Source: JAXGYX01 sp040772065
GTDB taxonomy: Bacteria; Bacillota; Clostridia; Saccharofermentanales; Fastidiosipilaceae
DNA: 64,000 nt
Assembly: GCA_040772065.1 (NCBI GenBank)
Contig: JAXGYX010000001.1
Location: 1,860,001-1,924,000, forward strand
Reading direction: 5' to 3'
The translations under genes and the position numbers were made by a program. Positions 8,025 through 15,795 of the stretch are shown piece after piece; within the stretch, counting starts at the first letter, position 1, and each line of letters begins with the position of its first letter. Under the pieces are notes generated by a model that was not told the DNA's origin, made no database searches, and saw nothing but the letters and a program-made list of their open reading frames with translations.

Positions 8025-9209
8025 TTAATCTTTATACAATTCCACAATCGTGCTCACACCCATGCCTCCACCGACACAGAGCGTCGCCAAGCCCAGTTTC
8101 GAATCACGTTTTTTCATCTCATGAATCAGTGAAACCAGGATACGACAGCCTGAGGCGCCAACCGGATGTCCGAGTGATATCGCGCCGCCGTTCACATTGA
8201 CGATTTCAGCGTTAAAGTTCAAAATCTGCGCGACCGCCAAAGTCTGAGAGGCGAACGCCTCATTGGCTTCGATCAGATCAATGTCTTCGATCTTCAGCTC
8301 GGCTCGGTCCAATGCTTTTTGTGTGCTGTAGGCAGGGCCGACACCCATGATCGAAGGATCCACTCCCGCGCTCGCTCCGCTCACGATCGTGGCCATTGGT
8401 TTGAGACCCAATTCCAGCGCCCGTTCCAGGGACATCATAACCACCGCCGCCGCGCCATCGTTGATGCCCGACGCGTTGCCGGCCGTCACTGTGCCATCCG
8501 GCTTAAAAGCGGGGCGAAGTTTCGCCATCGTCTCCGGTGTCGATCCGGCGCGGGGAAACTCGTCTGTGTCAAATGTGACCTCGGCGCGTTTCACCTTGAC
8601 CTGTACCGGCACAATCTCATCCTTGAAGCGTCCCGTCTCTAAGGCAACGGCCGCTTTTTGTTGACTGCCCGCTGCGAATTCATCCTGCATTTCACGGGTC
8701 AGGTTGTATTTCTCCGCTACATTCTCGGCGGTTATGCCCATATGATATTTGCCAAAGGGATCTTGCAGGGCGTCCGAGATCATCATGTCATTCAGCTCGC
8801 CGGCGTTCATACGATAGCCGAACCGCGCCTGGCTCAAAGAATATCCGGTCGCGGACATGTTTTCCATGCCACCGACCACCATGATCTCGGCCTGTCCCGT
8901 CTGGATCATCGCGGCCGCCATGTTAACCGCCTTCAGCGACGAACCACAGACATTGTTCAAGGTCAAGGCCGGCACTTCCACCGGCAATCCGGCCTCAAGC
9001 ATGGCCTGACGGGCGACATTCATGCCCAAGCCACCTTGTAACACACAGCCCATGATCACTTCATCCACCATGTCTTTGGTGATGCCTGCCCGCAGGATCG
9101 CGTTTTCAATAACCGTGGCGCCCAGCTTATAGGCCGGCACCCCGGTCAGCGTGCCGCCAAACTTTCCAATGGCGGTGCGGCAGGCACCCAAGATTGCAAT
9201 TTTTTTCAT
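8025..9209 (-). CDS. thl: Acetyl-CoA acetyltransferase (thiolase)
   Basis: Condenses two acetyl-CoA to acetoacetyl-CoA, the first step of the acetyl-CoA route to butyrate. The protein has 394 residues from the ATG at 9209 (MKKIAILGACRTAIGKFGG), the normal length. The reading frame extends upstream only through a hairpin, so I reject the longer form. The nucleophilic cysteine is in NNVCGSSLKAV, the histidine in GHPVGASG and the second cysteine in LCVGGGMG. It is the last gene of the cluster, and a terminator-like hairpin separates it from etfA. It may therefore be made at a lower level than the upstream genes or use its own promoter. Confidence 0.95.
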   Translation of the reverse strand: MKKIAILGACRTAIGKFGGTLTGVPAYKLGATVIENAILRAGITKDMVDEVIMGCVLQGGLGMNVARQAMLEAGLPVEVPALTLNNVCGSSLKAVNMAAAMIQTGQAEIMVVGGMENMSATGYSLSQARFGYRMNAGELNDMMISDALQDPFGKYHMGITAENVAEKYNLTREMQDEFAAGSQQKAAVALETGRFKDEIVPVQVKVKRAEVTFDTDEFPRAGSTPETMAKLRPAFKPDGTVTAGNASGINDGAAAVVMMSLERALELGLKPMATIVSGASAGVDPSIMGVGPAYSTQKALDRAELKIEDIDLIEANEAFASQTLAVAQILNFNAEIVNVNGGAISLGHPVGASGCRILVSLIHEMKKRDSKLGLATLCVGGGMGVSTIVELYKD

Positions 9210-9230
9210 ACGACAACTTAAACCTTTCTT

Positions 9231-9263
9231 TATAAAAACCGGCCGCCGATCGGCGGCCGGTTT
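9231..9263 (-). terminator. Perfect palindromic hairpin with T-tail between etfA and thl
   Basis: Bases 9236-9263 form a 28-base perfect palindrome, with arms AAACCGGCCGCCGA and TCGGCGGCCGGTTT. On the minus strand it runs straight into TTTTTATA. It lies between the etfA stop codon (9284) and the thiolase start (9209). It should act as an internal or attenuating terminator that lowers thiolase expression relative to the genes before it. Confidence 0.75.
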
Positions 9264-9283
9264 CACAAGCGCTCATAATTAAA

Positions 9284-10333
9284 TCAGCCTTCTCGGTCCG
9301 GATCGTTTTTGAACTCTTCGATCAGGAGAGGAATGACTTTATACAAGTCACCAACAATCGCGTAGTCCGCCACTTTCATGATCGGCGCGTCGGCGTTTTT
9401 GTTGATCGCCACGATGCAATCCGAATCCTGCATACCGGCCAGATGCTGAATCGCGCCGGAAATGCCGCAGGCGAAGTAGATGGTCGGGCGCACGCTGGTT
9501 CCGGTCTGGCCAACTTGGTGATCCGAAGTGATCCAGCCGGCGTCGACAGCCGCGCGGGAAGCACCAACAACACCACCGGCGGCCTCGGCGAATTCTTCAA
9601 TCAACTTGAAGCCTTCCGGTCCACCCAAACCACGGCCGCCTGACACGATGACCTGAGCCGAAGGCAGATCGACCGCTTTGCGCGCGTGTTTGACAACCTG
9701 TTTGACAACTGTGTGAATGTCTTCCGCTTTGAGATTGGTCTTCACATTCACAACTTCACCGGTACGTGATTCGTCAACATAAGCTTTGAGGAAAACGCCC
9801 GGACGAACCGTCGACATTTGCGGACGTCTGTCCGGAGTCAGGATGGTGGCCATCAGGTTGCCGCCAAAAGCCGGACGTGTCTGTTGCAGCTGGCGTTTCT
9901 CCAGATCGATATCAAGTTGGGTGCAGTCCGCCGTCAAACCGGTATTCAGTCTGGAAGCCAGACGCGGTCCCAGATCACGGCCAATGGCGGTGGCACCGAT
10001 CAGCACGATTTCAGGTTTGTATTCCAAGATCACATCGTAGATAACCTTGGTGTATCCATCGGTCGTGTATTCTTCGAGCAACGGACTGTCCACAACGTAG
10101 ACTTTGTCTGCGCCACTATGGAACAACGTGTCAACTTGGCTCTTGATGTTGTGACCGGCGATCAGCGCGGCCAACTCAACTCCCAAATCATCGGCCAGTC
10201 TGCGGCCTTCATTCAGAAGCTCAAACACGTTTGACATGACGGTGCCGCCACGTTGCTCGGCAAGCACCCAAACACCTCTATACTCATCCAGATTTACTTC
10301 TTCAATTTTATTAATGTGAATTTTGTCGTTCAT
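9284..10333 (-). CDS. etfA: Electron transfer flavoprotein alpha subunit
   Basis: FAD-binding subunit of the electron transfer flavoprotein that works with butyryl-CoA dehydrogenase. The protein has 349 residues. The C-terminal FAD domain is typical: VSGGRGLGGPEGFKLIEEFA, then VGQTGTSVRPTIYFACGISGAIQHLAGMQDSDCIVAINKNADAPIM. In butyrate-forming clostridia the Bcd-EtfAB complex bifurcates electrons from NADH to crotonyl-CoA and ferredoxin; assigning that here rests on gene context. An AAAGGA ribosome site precedes the ATG. It follows etfB by 27 bases. Confidence 0.96.
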   Translation of the reverse strand: MNDKIHINKIEEVNLDEYRGVWVLAEQRGGTVMSNVFELLNEGRRLADDLGVELAALIAGHNIKSQVDTLFHSGADKVYVVDSPLLEEYTTDGYTKVIYDVILEYKPEIVLIGATAIGRDLGPRLASRLNTGLTADCTQLDIDLEKRQLQQTRPAFGGNLMATILTPDRRPQMSTVRPGVFLKAYVDESRTGEVVNVKTNLKAEDIHTVVKQVVKHARKAVDLPSAQVIVSGGRGLGGPEGFKLIEEFAEAAGGVVGASRAAVDAGWITSDHQVGQTGTSVRPTIYFACGISGAIQHLAGMQDSDCIVAINKNADAPIMKVADYAIVGDLYKVIPLLIEEFKNDPDREG

Positions 10334-10360
10334 TCTTCGTATCCTTTCCCTAAGCAGGTA

Positions 10361-11143
10361 TTAGAGATAGTGCTTCTCTTTCAAAGCCTGGTAAACCTGT
10401 GAAACAGTCTGTTCGTTGGCTTCCGGAATCAAGATTCCCGGAGTTTTGGCCGGCGGAGTGAATGTCCTGTTGACCTTCGTCGGTGAAGATTTCAGACCGC
10501 ACAGTGAAGAATCAACATTCAACTTCTCATTGGTGTACCAGACCACGTCTTTTTTATAAGCGTCAAAAATACCGCCCATACTCGGATAACGTGGCTCATT
10601 CAGCTCTTTGATGCAGGTCAGCATGCAAGGAGTTTTGATCTCCACGATTTGGTAACCATCCTCGAGGTTGCGCTGCACCGTGAGGGTGTCGCCATCTTGT
10701 TTGATGTCGGCGACGTAGGTGACCTGTGGCAGGTTGAGCCGTTCGGCGATCTGAGGGCCAACCTGAGCGGTGTCCCCGTCAATCGCCTGGCGACCACAGA
10801 AGACAATGTCATATTCCAGATCGGCGATCGCGTGTGAGAGAATATTGGAGGTGGCCCAGGTGTCGGAACCGCCGAAGACGCGGTCGGTCACAAGGACGGC
10901 CTCGTCACAGCCCATCGCCAGACCTTCGCGCAGGGCGACGTCCGCCTGCGGGGGGCCCATGCAAATCAAGGTCACTGTAGAACCCGGATTGTTGTCCTTC
11001 AAGGTCAAAGCGGCCTCAATCGCGTTCATGTCGTCAGGATTGATGATGCTCGGAACGCCCTCACGAATCAAAGTGTTGGTCTTGGGGTCAATACGAACTT
11101 CTGTCGTGTCAGGAACTTGCTTCACACAAACAATAATTTTCAT
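10361..11143 (-). CDS. etfB: Electron transfer flavoprotein beta subunit
   Basis: Partner of EtfA. The protein has 260 residues and begins MKIIVCVKQVPDTTEVRIDP, the standard EtfB start, with the family motif VFCGRQAIDGDTAQVGPQIAERL in the middle. In bifurcating complexes EtfB carries the FAD that splits the electron pair of NADH. GGAGA lies nine bases ahead of the ATG. It sits between bcd and etfA, the usual clostridial order bcd-etfB-etfA. Confidence 0.96.
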   Translation of the reverse strand: MKIIVCVKQVPDTTEVRIDPKTNTLIREGVPSIINPDDMNAIEAALTLKDNNPGSTVTLICMGPPQADVALREGLAMGCDEAVLVTDRVFGGSDTWATSNILSHAIADLEYDIVFCGRQAIDGDTAQVGPQIAERLNLPQVTYVADIKQDGDTLTVQRNLEDGYQIVEIKTPCMLTCIKELNEPRYPSMGGIFDAYKKDVVWYTNEKLNVDSSLCGLKSSPTKVNRTFTPPAKTPGILIPEANEQTVSQVYQALKEKHYL

Positions 11144-11163
11144 TCTTCTTTCTCCATCATTTC

Positions 11164-12306
11164 TTATCTGAGGATCGAACCGCTGATAACCATGCGCTGA
11201 ACCTGGCTGGTGCCTTCATAGATTTCAGTGATCTTCGCGTCACGCATCATGCGCTCAACCGGGTACTCACGAGTGAAGCCATAACCACCATGGATTTGGA
11301 CAGCTTTGGTCGTCACTTCCATCGCGGTTTCCGAAGCGTACAGCTTCGCCATGGCCGCTTCCTCGGTGAATCGTTTTTGATTGTCTTTCGCATAAGCGGC
11401 CTTGTAAACCAGCTGACGCGCGGCTTCGGTTTGGACATGCATGTCCGCCATCATCCATTGCAGGCCCTGTTTGGTGGCGATGGGGCGACCAAACTGCACA
11501 CGTGTTTTAGCATATTCGATCGCTTTATCCAGGGCCCCTTGGGCGATGCCAAGAGCCTGAGAGGCGATACCGATACGACCGGAGTCCAAAGTGGCCATCG
11601 CGATTTTAAAGCCTTGACCCAATTTGCCCAGCATGTTCTCTTTGGGCACTTTGACGTTTTCAAAAATCAATTCGCAGGTGGAGGAACCGCGGATACCCAT
11701 TTTCTTCTCTTTTTTACCCTGCGAGAAGCCTTCCATTCCTTTTTCGAGGATGAAAGCGGTAATGCCGTAGTTGCCTTTGGCCTTGTCCGTCATCGCGAAG
11801 ATAACAAATGTCTCGGCCACGGTGCCGTTGGTGATGAACATTTTGCTGCCATTCAACAGGTAGTACTCATCATCGACTAAAACAGCGGTGGTTTCCTGAG
11901 CGGCCGAGTCCGTGCCGGCGTTTGGTTCGGTCAGACCGAAAGCTCCCAGCTTGCGACCGGAGCAAAGGTCCGGCAGATATTTCTTTCTCTGCTCTTCATT
12001 GCCGAAGGAATAGATGGGACCACACGCGAGCGAATTATGAGATGCGACGATACAGCCGGTCGTGCCACATACTTTGGACAATTCTTCAATCGCAATCGCG
12101 TAGCTGATGGAGTCGGTGCCCGATCCGCCGTACTCCTTTGGAAAAATCATGCCCATCACGCCCATTTTGGATAACTTTTCGACAGTCTCCGCCGGGAAAC
12201 GCTCCTCTTCATCGATCTCCGCCGCAAGCGGCTCAACTTCAGTCAAAGCGAATTCACGCATGACCTTTCTGACCATTTCCTGTTCATTTGATAATTTGTA
12301 GTCCAT
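11164..12306 (-). CDS. bcd: Short-chain acyl-CoA dehydrogenase, probably butyryl-CoA dehydrogenase
   Basis: Flavoenzyme of 380 residues reducing crotonyl-CoA to butyryl-CoA in the working direction expected here. Family features are clear: FGLTEPNAGTDSAAQ, MGIRGSSTCELIFENVKVPKENMLG, the flavin-binding QTEAARQL region, IHGGYGFTREYPVERMMRDAKI, and the catalytic glutamate in EIYEGTSQVQR near the C-terminus. It lies between hbd and etfB with strong AGGAGAGG ribosome binding. The position next to etfBA supports the Bcd-Etf complex. Confidence 0.95.
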   Translation of the reverse strand: MDYKLSNEQEMVRKVMREFALTEVEPLAAEIDEEERFPAETVEKLSKMGVMGMIFPKEYGGSGTDSISYAIAIEELSKVCGTTGCIVASHNSLACGPIYSFGNEEQRKKYLPDLCSGRKLGAFGLTEPNAGTDSAAQETTAVLVDDEYYLLNGSKMFITNGTVAETFVIFAMTDKAKGNYGITAFILEKGMEGFSQGKKEKKMGIRGSSTCELIFENVKVPKENMLGKLGQGFKIAMATLDSGRIGIASQALGIAQGALDKAIEYAKTRVQFGRPIATKQGLQWMMADMHVQTEAARQLVYKAAYAKDNQKRFTEEAAMAKLYASETAMEVTTKAVQIHGGYGFTREYPVERMMRDAKITEIYEGTSQVQRMVISGSILR

Positions 12307-12320
12307 TTACGCCTCTCCTT

Positions 12321-13178
12321 TTATTTCTTTTCCGGATATTCAAAGAATCCCTTGCCAGTTTTCCTGCCAAGCTGATTAGCTCTGACCATTTGTTTCAGCA
12401 AAATGCTGGGTCTGTATTTAGGATCCGCCGTCTCTTCGAACAAGGTTTCCATAATGTAGAGGTTGATGTCGTTGCCGACCAGATCGGCGGTCCGCAACGG
12501 GCCCATTGAGTGATTCGCGCCCAGACACATCGCCTTGTCGATGTCTTCTGCGGTCGCGATGCCTTCACGCAAAATTTCGCAAGCTTCGTTGATCATTGGT
12601 ATCAAGATACGATTCACGACAAAACCCGGACCTTCTTTTACCGAGACCGGATCTTTGCCAATTTCTCTGGCGATATCCATGACTCTATCCTGTGTCTCGT
12701 CGGAAGTGAAAAAACATTTGACCACTTCCACCAGCTTCATCACCGGAGCGGGATTAAAAAAGTGCATTCCGATGAAGTTACCCGCGTGATCCAGACCCGC
12801 AGCTATCTCCGTGACCGGCAAGGAAGAAGTGTTCGACGCGAAGATGGTTTTTCCCGAACAGATTTTATCCAGTTTGGTGAAAACATCCCGTTTCGCCTCC
12901 ATGTTCTCAAAAATCGCCTCGACAACCAAATCAGCGTTGGCCGCGTCTTGATAATCTGTTGTGGTATGGACATTGCGCAAGATGGCATCGTATTCTTCAG
13001 AAGTTATTTTCTCATTGTTCAGCAGATAATCCAAACCCTTTTTTAGTTTTGCCAATCCGCTTTGAACAAACTCCTCTTTTTGGTCACACAACCAAACCTC
13101 CATCGCTTTGCTTTGCGCAAACGTCTGCGCAATTCCCGCGCCCATGGTGCCGGCTCCAACCACAAATATTTTTTTCAT
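12321..13178 (-). CDS. hbd: 3-hydroxybutyryl-CoA dehydrogenase
   Basis: NAD(P)-dependent reduction of acetoacetyl-CoA to 3-hydroxybutyryl-CoA. The 285-residue length is normal for the clostridial enzyme. The N-terminal Rossmann motif is KKIFVVGAGTMGAGIAQTFA. The catalytic histidine and neighbouring residues are in GMHFFNPAPVMKLVEVV, and the C-terminal helical domain carries GPLRTADLVGNDINLYIMETL. It lies between crt and bcd in one transcription unit. Confidence 0.96.
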   Translation of the reverse strand: MKKIFVVGAGTMGAGIAQTFAQSKAMEVWLCDQKEEFVQSGLAKLKKGLDYLLNNEKITSEEYDAILRNVHTTTDYQDAANADLVVEAIFENMEAKRDVFTKLDKICSGKTIFASNTSSLPVTEIAAGLDHAGNFIGMHFFNPAPVMKLVEVVKCFFTSDETQDRVMDIAREIGKDPVSVKEGPGFVVNRILIPMINEACEILREGIATAEDIDKAMCLGANHSMGPLRTADLVGNDINLYIMETLFEETADPKYRPSILLKQMVRANQLGRKTGKGFFEYPEKK

Positions 13179-13223
13179 TCAGATTCAACTTTCATCCTTA
13201 ATACTAACAGCTATTTCCACTAA

Positions 13224-14015
13224 TTATTTGTTAACAAACTTCTTCTCTTTGCGTTTTTCCAGGAAAGCGCGCATGGCCTCTTTCTGATCCTCAGTGTTAA
13301 AGCATTGACAGAAGGTGTCAATTTCAATTTGCAGTCCGGTTTCGATATCCGCTTCCAGACCGCGGCTGATCGACTGCTTCGCGAGACGGACCGCGATCGG
13401 ACCGTTGGCGCAAATCATGTCGGCCATGGCGTTCGTCTCATCCATCAAGGTCTCAGGTTCAACAACCTTGTTCACGATGCCCAGTGTCAGTGCCTCGGCG
13501 GCGTCTATGCGACGGCCTGTGAAGATCATTTCTTTGGCGATGGCGGAGCTGGTCAGTCTCGACAGACGTTGCGTGCCGCCGGAACCCGGAGTGATGCCCA
13601 GACCGGTTTCGGGAAAGGCGATTTTCGCTTTGGCGGACGCCACACGGATATCACAAGCCAAAGCCAGCTCAAACCCGCCTCCGAGCGTGAAGCCGTTCAG
13701 GGCCGCGATCACCGGCACCGGCAAGGTCTCGAGATTGCGGAACGCCTTGTTGCAGTCCACACCGAATTTTCGGGCCTGTATCAAATTCATGGCGCTCATC
13801 TCGCTGATGTCCGCGCCGGCGACAAAGGCTTTCTCACCCGCTCCGGTCACGATGACACAGCGAATATCCTCTCCATCGTCCAAGCGCTCTCGAATCTGAT
13901 CGCACGCGTTGTCGATCTGCTTGATGACCGAGGTGTTCAAAGCGTTGAGTGTTTCAGGTTTGTTGATGGTCATCACGATTTTGTGTCCATTGGTTTCCAA
14001 AATTACATTTTCCAT
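13224..14015 (-). CDS. crt: Enoyl-CoA hydratase (crotonase)
   Basis: Interconverts 3-hydroxybutyryl-CoA and crotonyl-CoA. The protein has 263 residues. The oxyanion hole and first catalytic glutamate are in NGFTLGGGFELALACDIRVASAKAKIAFPE. The second is in PETGLGITPGSGGTQRLSRL, followed by AKEMIFTGRRIDAAEALTLGIVNKVV. GGAGG and AAAGG lie ahead of the ATG. This gene joins the two carbon routes: its product is also the product of 4-hydroxybutyryl-CoA dehydratase encoded upstream. Confidence 0.95.
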   Translation of the reverse strand: MENVILETNGHKIVMTINKPETLNALNTSVIKQIDNACDQIRERLDDGEDIRCVIVTGAGEKAFVAGADISEMSAMNLIQARKFGVDCNKAFRNLETLPVPVIAALNGFTLGGGFELALACDIRVASAKAKIAFPETGLGITPGSGGTQRLSRLTSSAIAKEMIFTGRRIDAAEALTLGIVNKVVEPETLMDETNAMADMICANGPIAVRLAKQSISRGLEADIETGLQIEIDTFCQCFNTEDQKEAMRAFLEKRKEKKFVNK

Positions 14016-14133
14016 TAAAAAGCCATTCCTTTCCTCCGGTCAAATAAACCGGTCCACGCCGGCCCTGCTCCGGCGACGTGATTGCGATATGCCGTGTCCC
14101 TTTGAATCGATGATCAACACAATCATTTTTTCC

Positions 14134-15477
14134 TCAGCCGATCGCCATTGCCTCTTCCGGAGTCATCGCGACATAGTCGCGGTTAAACCGCCTCTCGTAT
14201 TCGGCGATCAATTCGGGCTGCACGCTGGGATGAGCGATGTGGATCAAAGCCCGGGCACGCTGCTCATTGTTCTTGACGCGCAGGTTGCAGATGCCGTTTT
14301 CGGTGACAAAATACTCAACGTCGTACATATTGGTCGTGACCGTCGCGCCCTCTTGTAAGAAAGGAACAATTTTCGAAACACCTTTTTTAGTGATCGAGGG
14401 GAAAGCCAAAATCGCCTTGCCTCCCTTGGACAACCTGGCGGCACGGCAAAAGTCGACCTGACCGCCAACTCCGCTAATCTGTCTGAGACCGGCGGACTCA
14501 CTGGCGACCTGGCCTTTCAGGTCCACTTCGATCAGAGAGTTGATCGCGATTAAATTGTCGTTTTTGGAAGCGATATATGGATCATTGACGTAATCAACCG
14601 GGGCCATGTGCACCATTGGATTGTCTGCGACGAAATCATATAGTTTTTTGGTGCCCATCAAAAAGGTCGCCACGATTTTTTCCGGATGAAAGTTTTTAGC
14701 GCGGCAGTTGATCACGCCTGCCTCGATTAGATCGATCGCGCCATCGGAAAACATTTCAGTATGCAAACCGAGGTCTTTTTTATCCTGTAGATTAGCCAGA
14801 ACGGCGTCCGGAATGGATCCGATGCCCAGTTGCAGGCAGTCACCGTCTTGCACAAGTTTTGCGCAATTCTTTCCGATCGCCGCCTCGACCTCACCAATCG
14901 GTCCGGGTTTTAATTCGATCATGGGCGCGTCATGATTGACAAAATAGTCAATATCCTGAAGAGAGACAAAACAGTCGCCCAGCGCGTAGGGCATCTCCTT
15001 ATTGACTTGAGCAATGACAAGGTCCGCGTGACGCACGGCGGCCATCATATAGTCGACCGAAATCCCCAAGGAACAGTATCCATATTGATCCGGAGTGGAG
15101 ACGGCAAGGAGGGCCACATTGATCTTTAATTCGCCTTCTTTAATTAATTTGGGAATGGTGTGGAAGTATCCCGGCGTGTATACCGCCTGTCCGCAGTTGA
15201 TCGCCTTGCGGGCCATGCCACCCACAAATAGGGCGTTGTGCACGAAATGTCCTTCCATTTCAGGCGAGCAGTAGTCGCCGGCCCCCATTAAAACTTCGTG
15301 TATGATTTCAACATTTTGATAGTTTTGATGATTTTTGACCATGGCGTCGACGAGTGCGGTCGGCTCGCCGCAGGCATGTCCCACCATCACGCGGTCTCCC
15401 GATTTGATATGCGTCACCGCTTCTTCAGCCGTGACCGATCGATTCTTATAGTGCTGAAACATTTCTTTCAGATTCAT
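14134..15477 (-). CDS. abfT: 4-hydroxybutyrate CoA-transferase (acetyl-CoA hydrolase/transferase family)
   Basis: Transfers CoA from acetyl-CoA or butyryl-CoA to 4-hydroxybutyrate. The protein has 447 residues, matching the AbfT/Cat2 family. The likely catalytic glutamate is E241 in GLHTEMFSDGAIDL; other family marks are LQLGIGSIPDAVLANL, SGVGGQVDFCRAARLSKGGKAILAFPS and YFVTENGICNLRVKN. It lies between the small CGGC protein and crt. The specific substrate rests on the neighbouring dehydratase and dehydrogenase genes. A butyryl-CoA:acetate transferase role is a close alternative and would also release butyrate. Confidence 0.88.
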   Translation of the reverse strand: MNLKEMFQHYKNRSVTAEEAVTHIKSGDRVMVGHACGEPTALVDAMVKNHQNYQNVEIIHEVLMGAGDYCSPEMEGHFVHNALFVGGMARKAINCGQAVYTPGYFHTIPKLIKEGELKINVALLAVSTPDQYGYCSLGISVDYMMAAVRHADLVIAQVNKEMPYALGDCFVSLQDIDYFVNHDAPMIELKPGPIGEVEAAIGKNCAKLVQDGDCLQLGIGSIPDAVLANLQDKKDLGLHTEMFSDGAIDLIEAGVINCRAKNFHPEKIVATFLMGTKKLYDFVADNPMVHMAPVDYVNDPYIASKNDNLIAINSLIEVDLKGQVASESAGLRQISGVGGQVDFCRAARLSKGGKAILAFPSITKKGVSKIVPFLQEGATVTTNMYDVEYFVTENGICNLRVKNNEQRARALIHIAHPSVQPELIAEYERRFNRDYVAMTPEEAMAIG

Positions 15478-15495
15478 TCAGTATGCCCCCTTCGC

Positions 15496-15792
15496 CTACG
15501 AATTGTCTAAAAACTTCTGTACCCAACGTATGACCGGATTGTCCTCACCCGGTTTCGCCTCATCCGCTTCTCGCACAACATAAGTATCAAGTCGGGGCTT
15601 CAATCCCGTCAGATCGGCGCAAGCGACTTGGCAGGCGTTCATAACCAGCAGCAGGTCATAAGATTCGCCGCTGCTGGTAAAAACAATATTCAGTTGGTCG
15701 GCATAATGTTCCCGTATGTGATCGACCAACGCGATGCGGTCGAACTGCACATTGCAACCACCACAATACTTCACTCCTAGTGTCAACGCCAT
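15496..15792 (-). CDS. Small cysteine-rich protein with CGGC motif, function unknown
   Basis: A 98-residue protein starting three bases after the dehydratase stop codon, so clearly part of the same operon. It begins MALTLGVKYCGGCNVQFDRIALVDHIREH and has two further cysteines in MNACQVACADL. The CGGC near the N-terminus plus the CxxxC later could bind a metal or an iron-sulfur cluster, or form a redox site. I recall similar small CGGC proteins in clostridial fermentation operons but cannot give a function. A role in cluster assembly or reactivation of the neighbouring oxygen-sensitive dehydratase is a guess from position only. Confidence 0.75.
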   Translation of the reverse strand: MALTLGVKYCGGCNVQFDRIALVDHIREHYADQLNIVFTSSGESYDLLLVMNACQVACADLTGLKPRLDTYVVREADEAKPGEDNPVIRWVQKFLDNS

Positions 15793-15795
15793 TAA

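Noticed and set aside
9210..9266. N-terminal extension of thiolase
   Set aside because: It would be translated from the terminator-like palindrome, and the thiolase family starts at MKKIAILGACRT.
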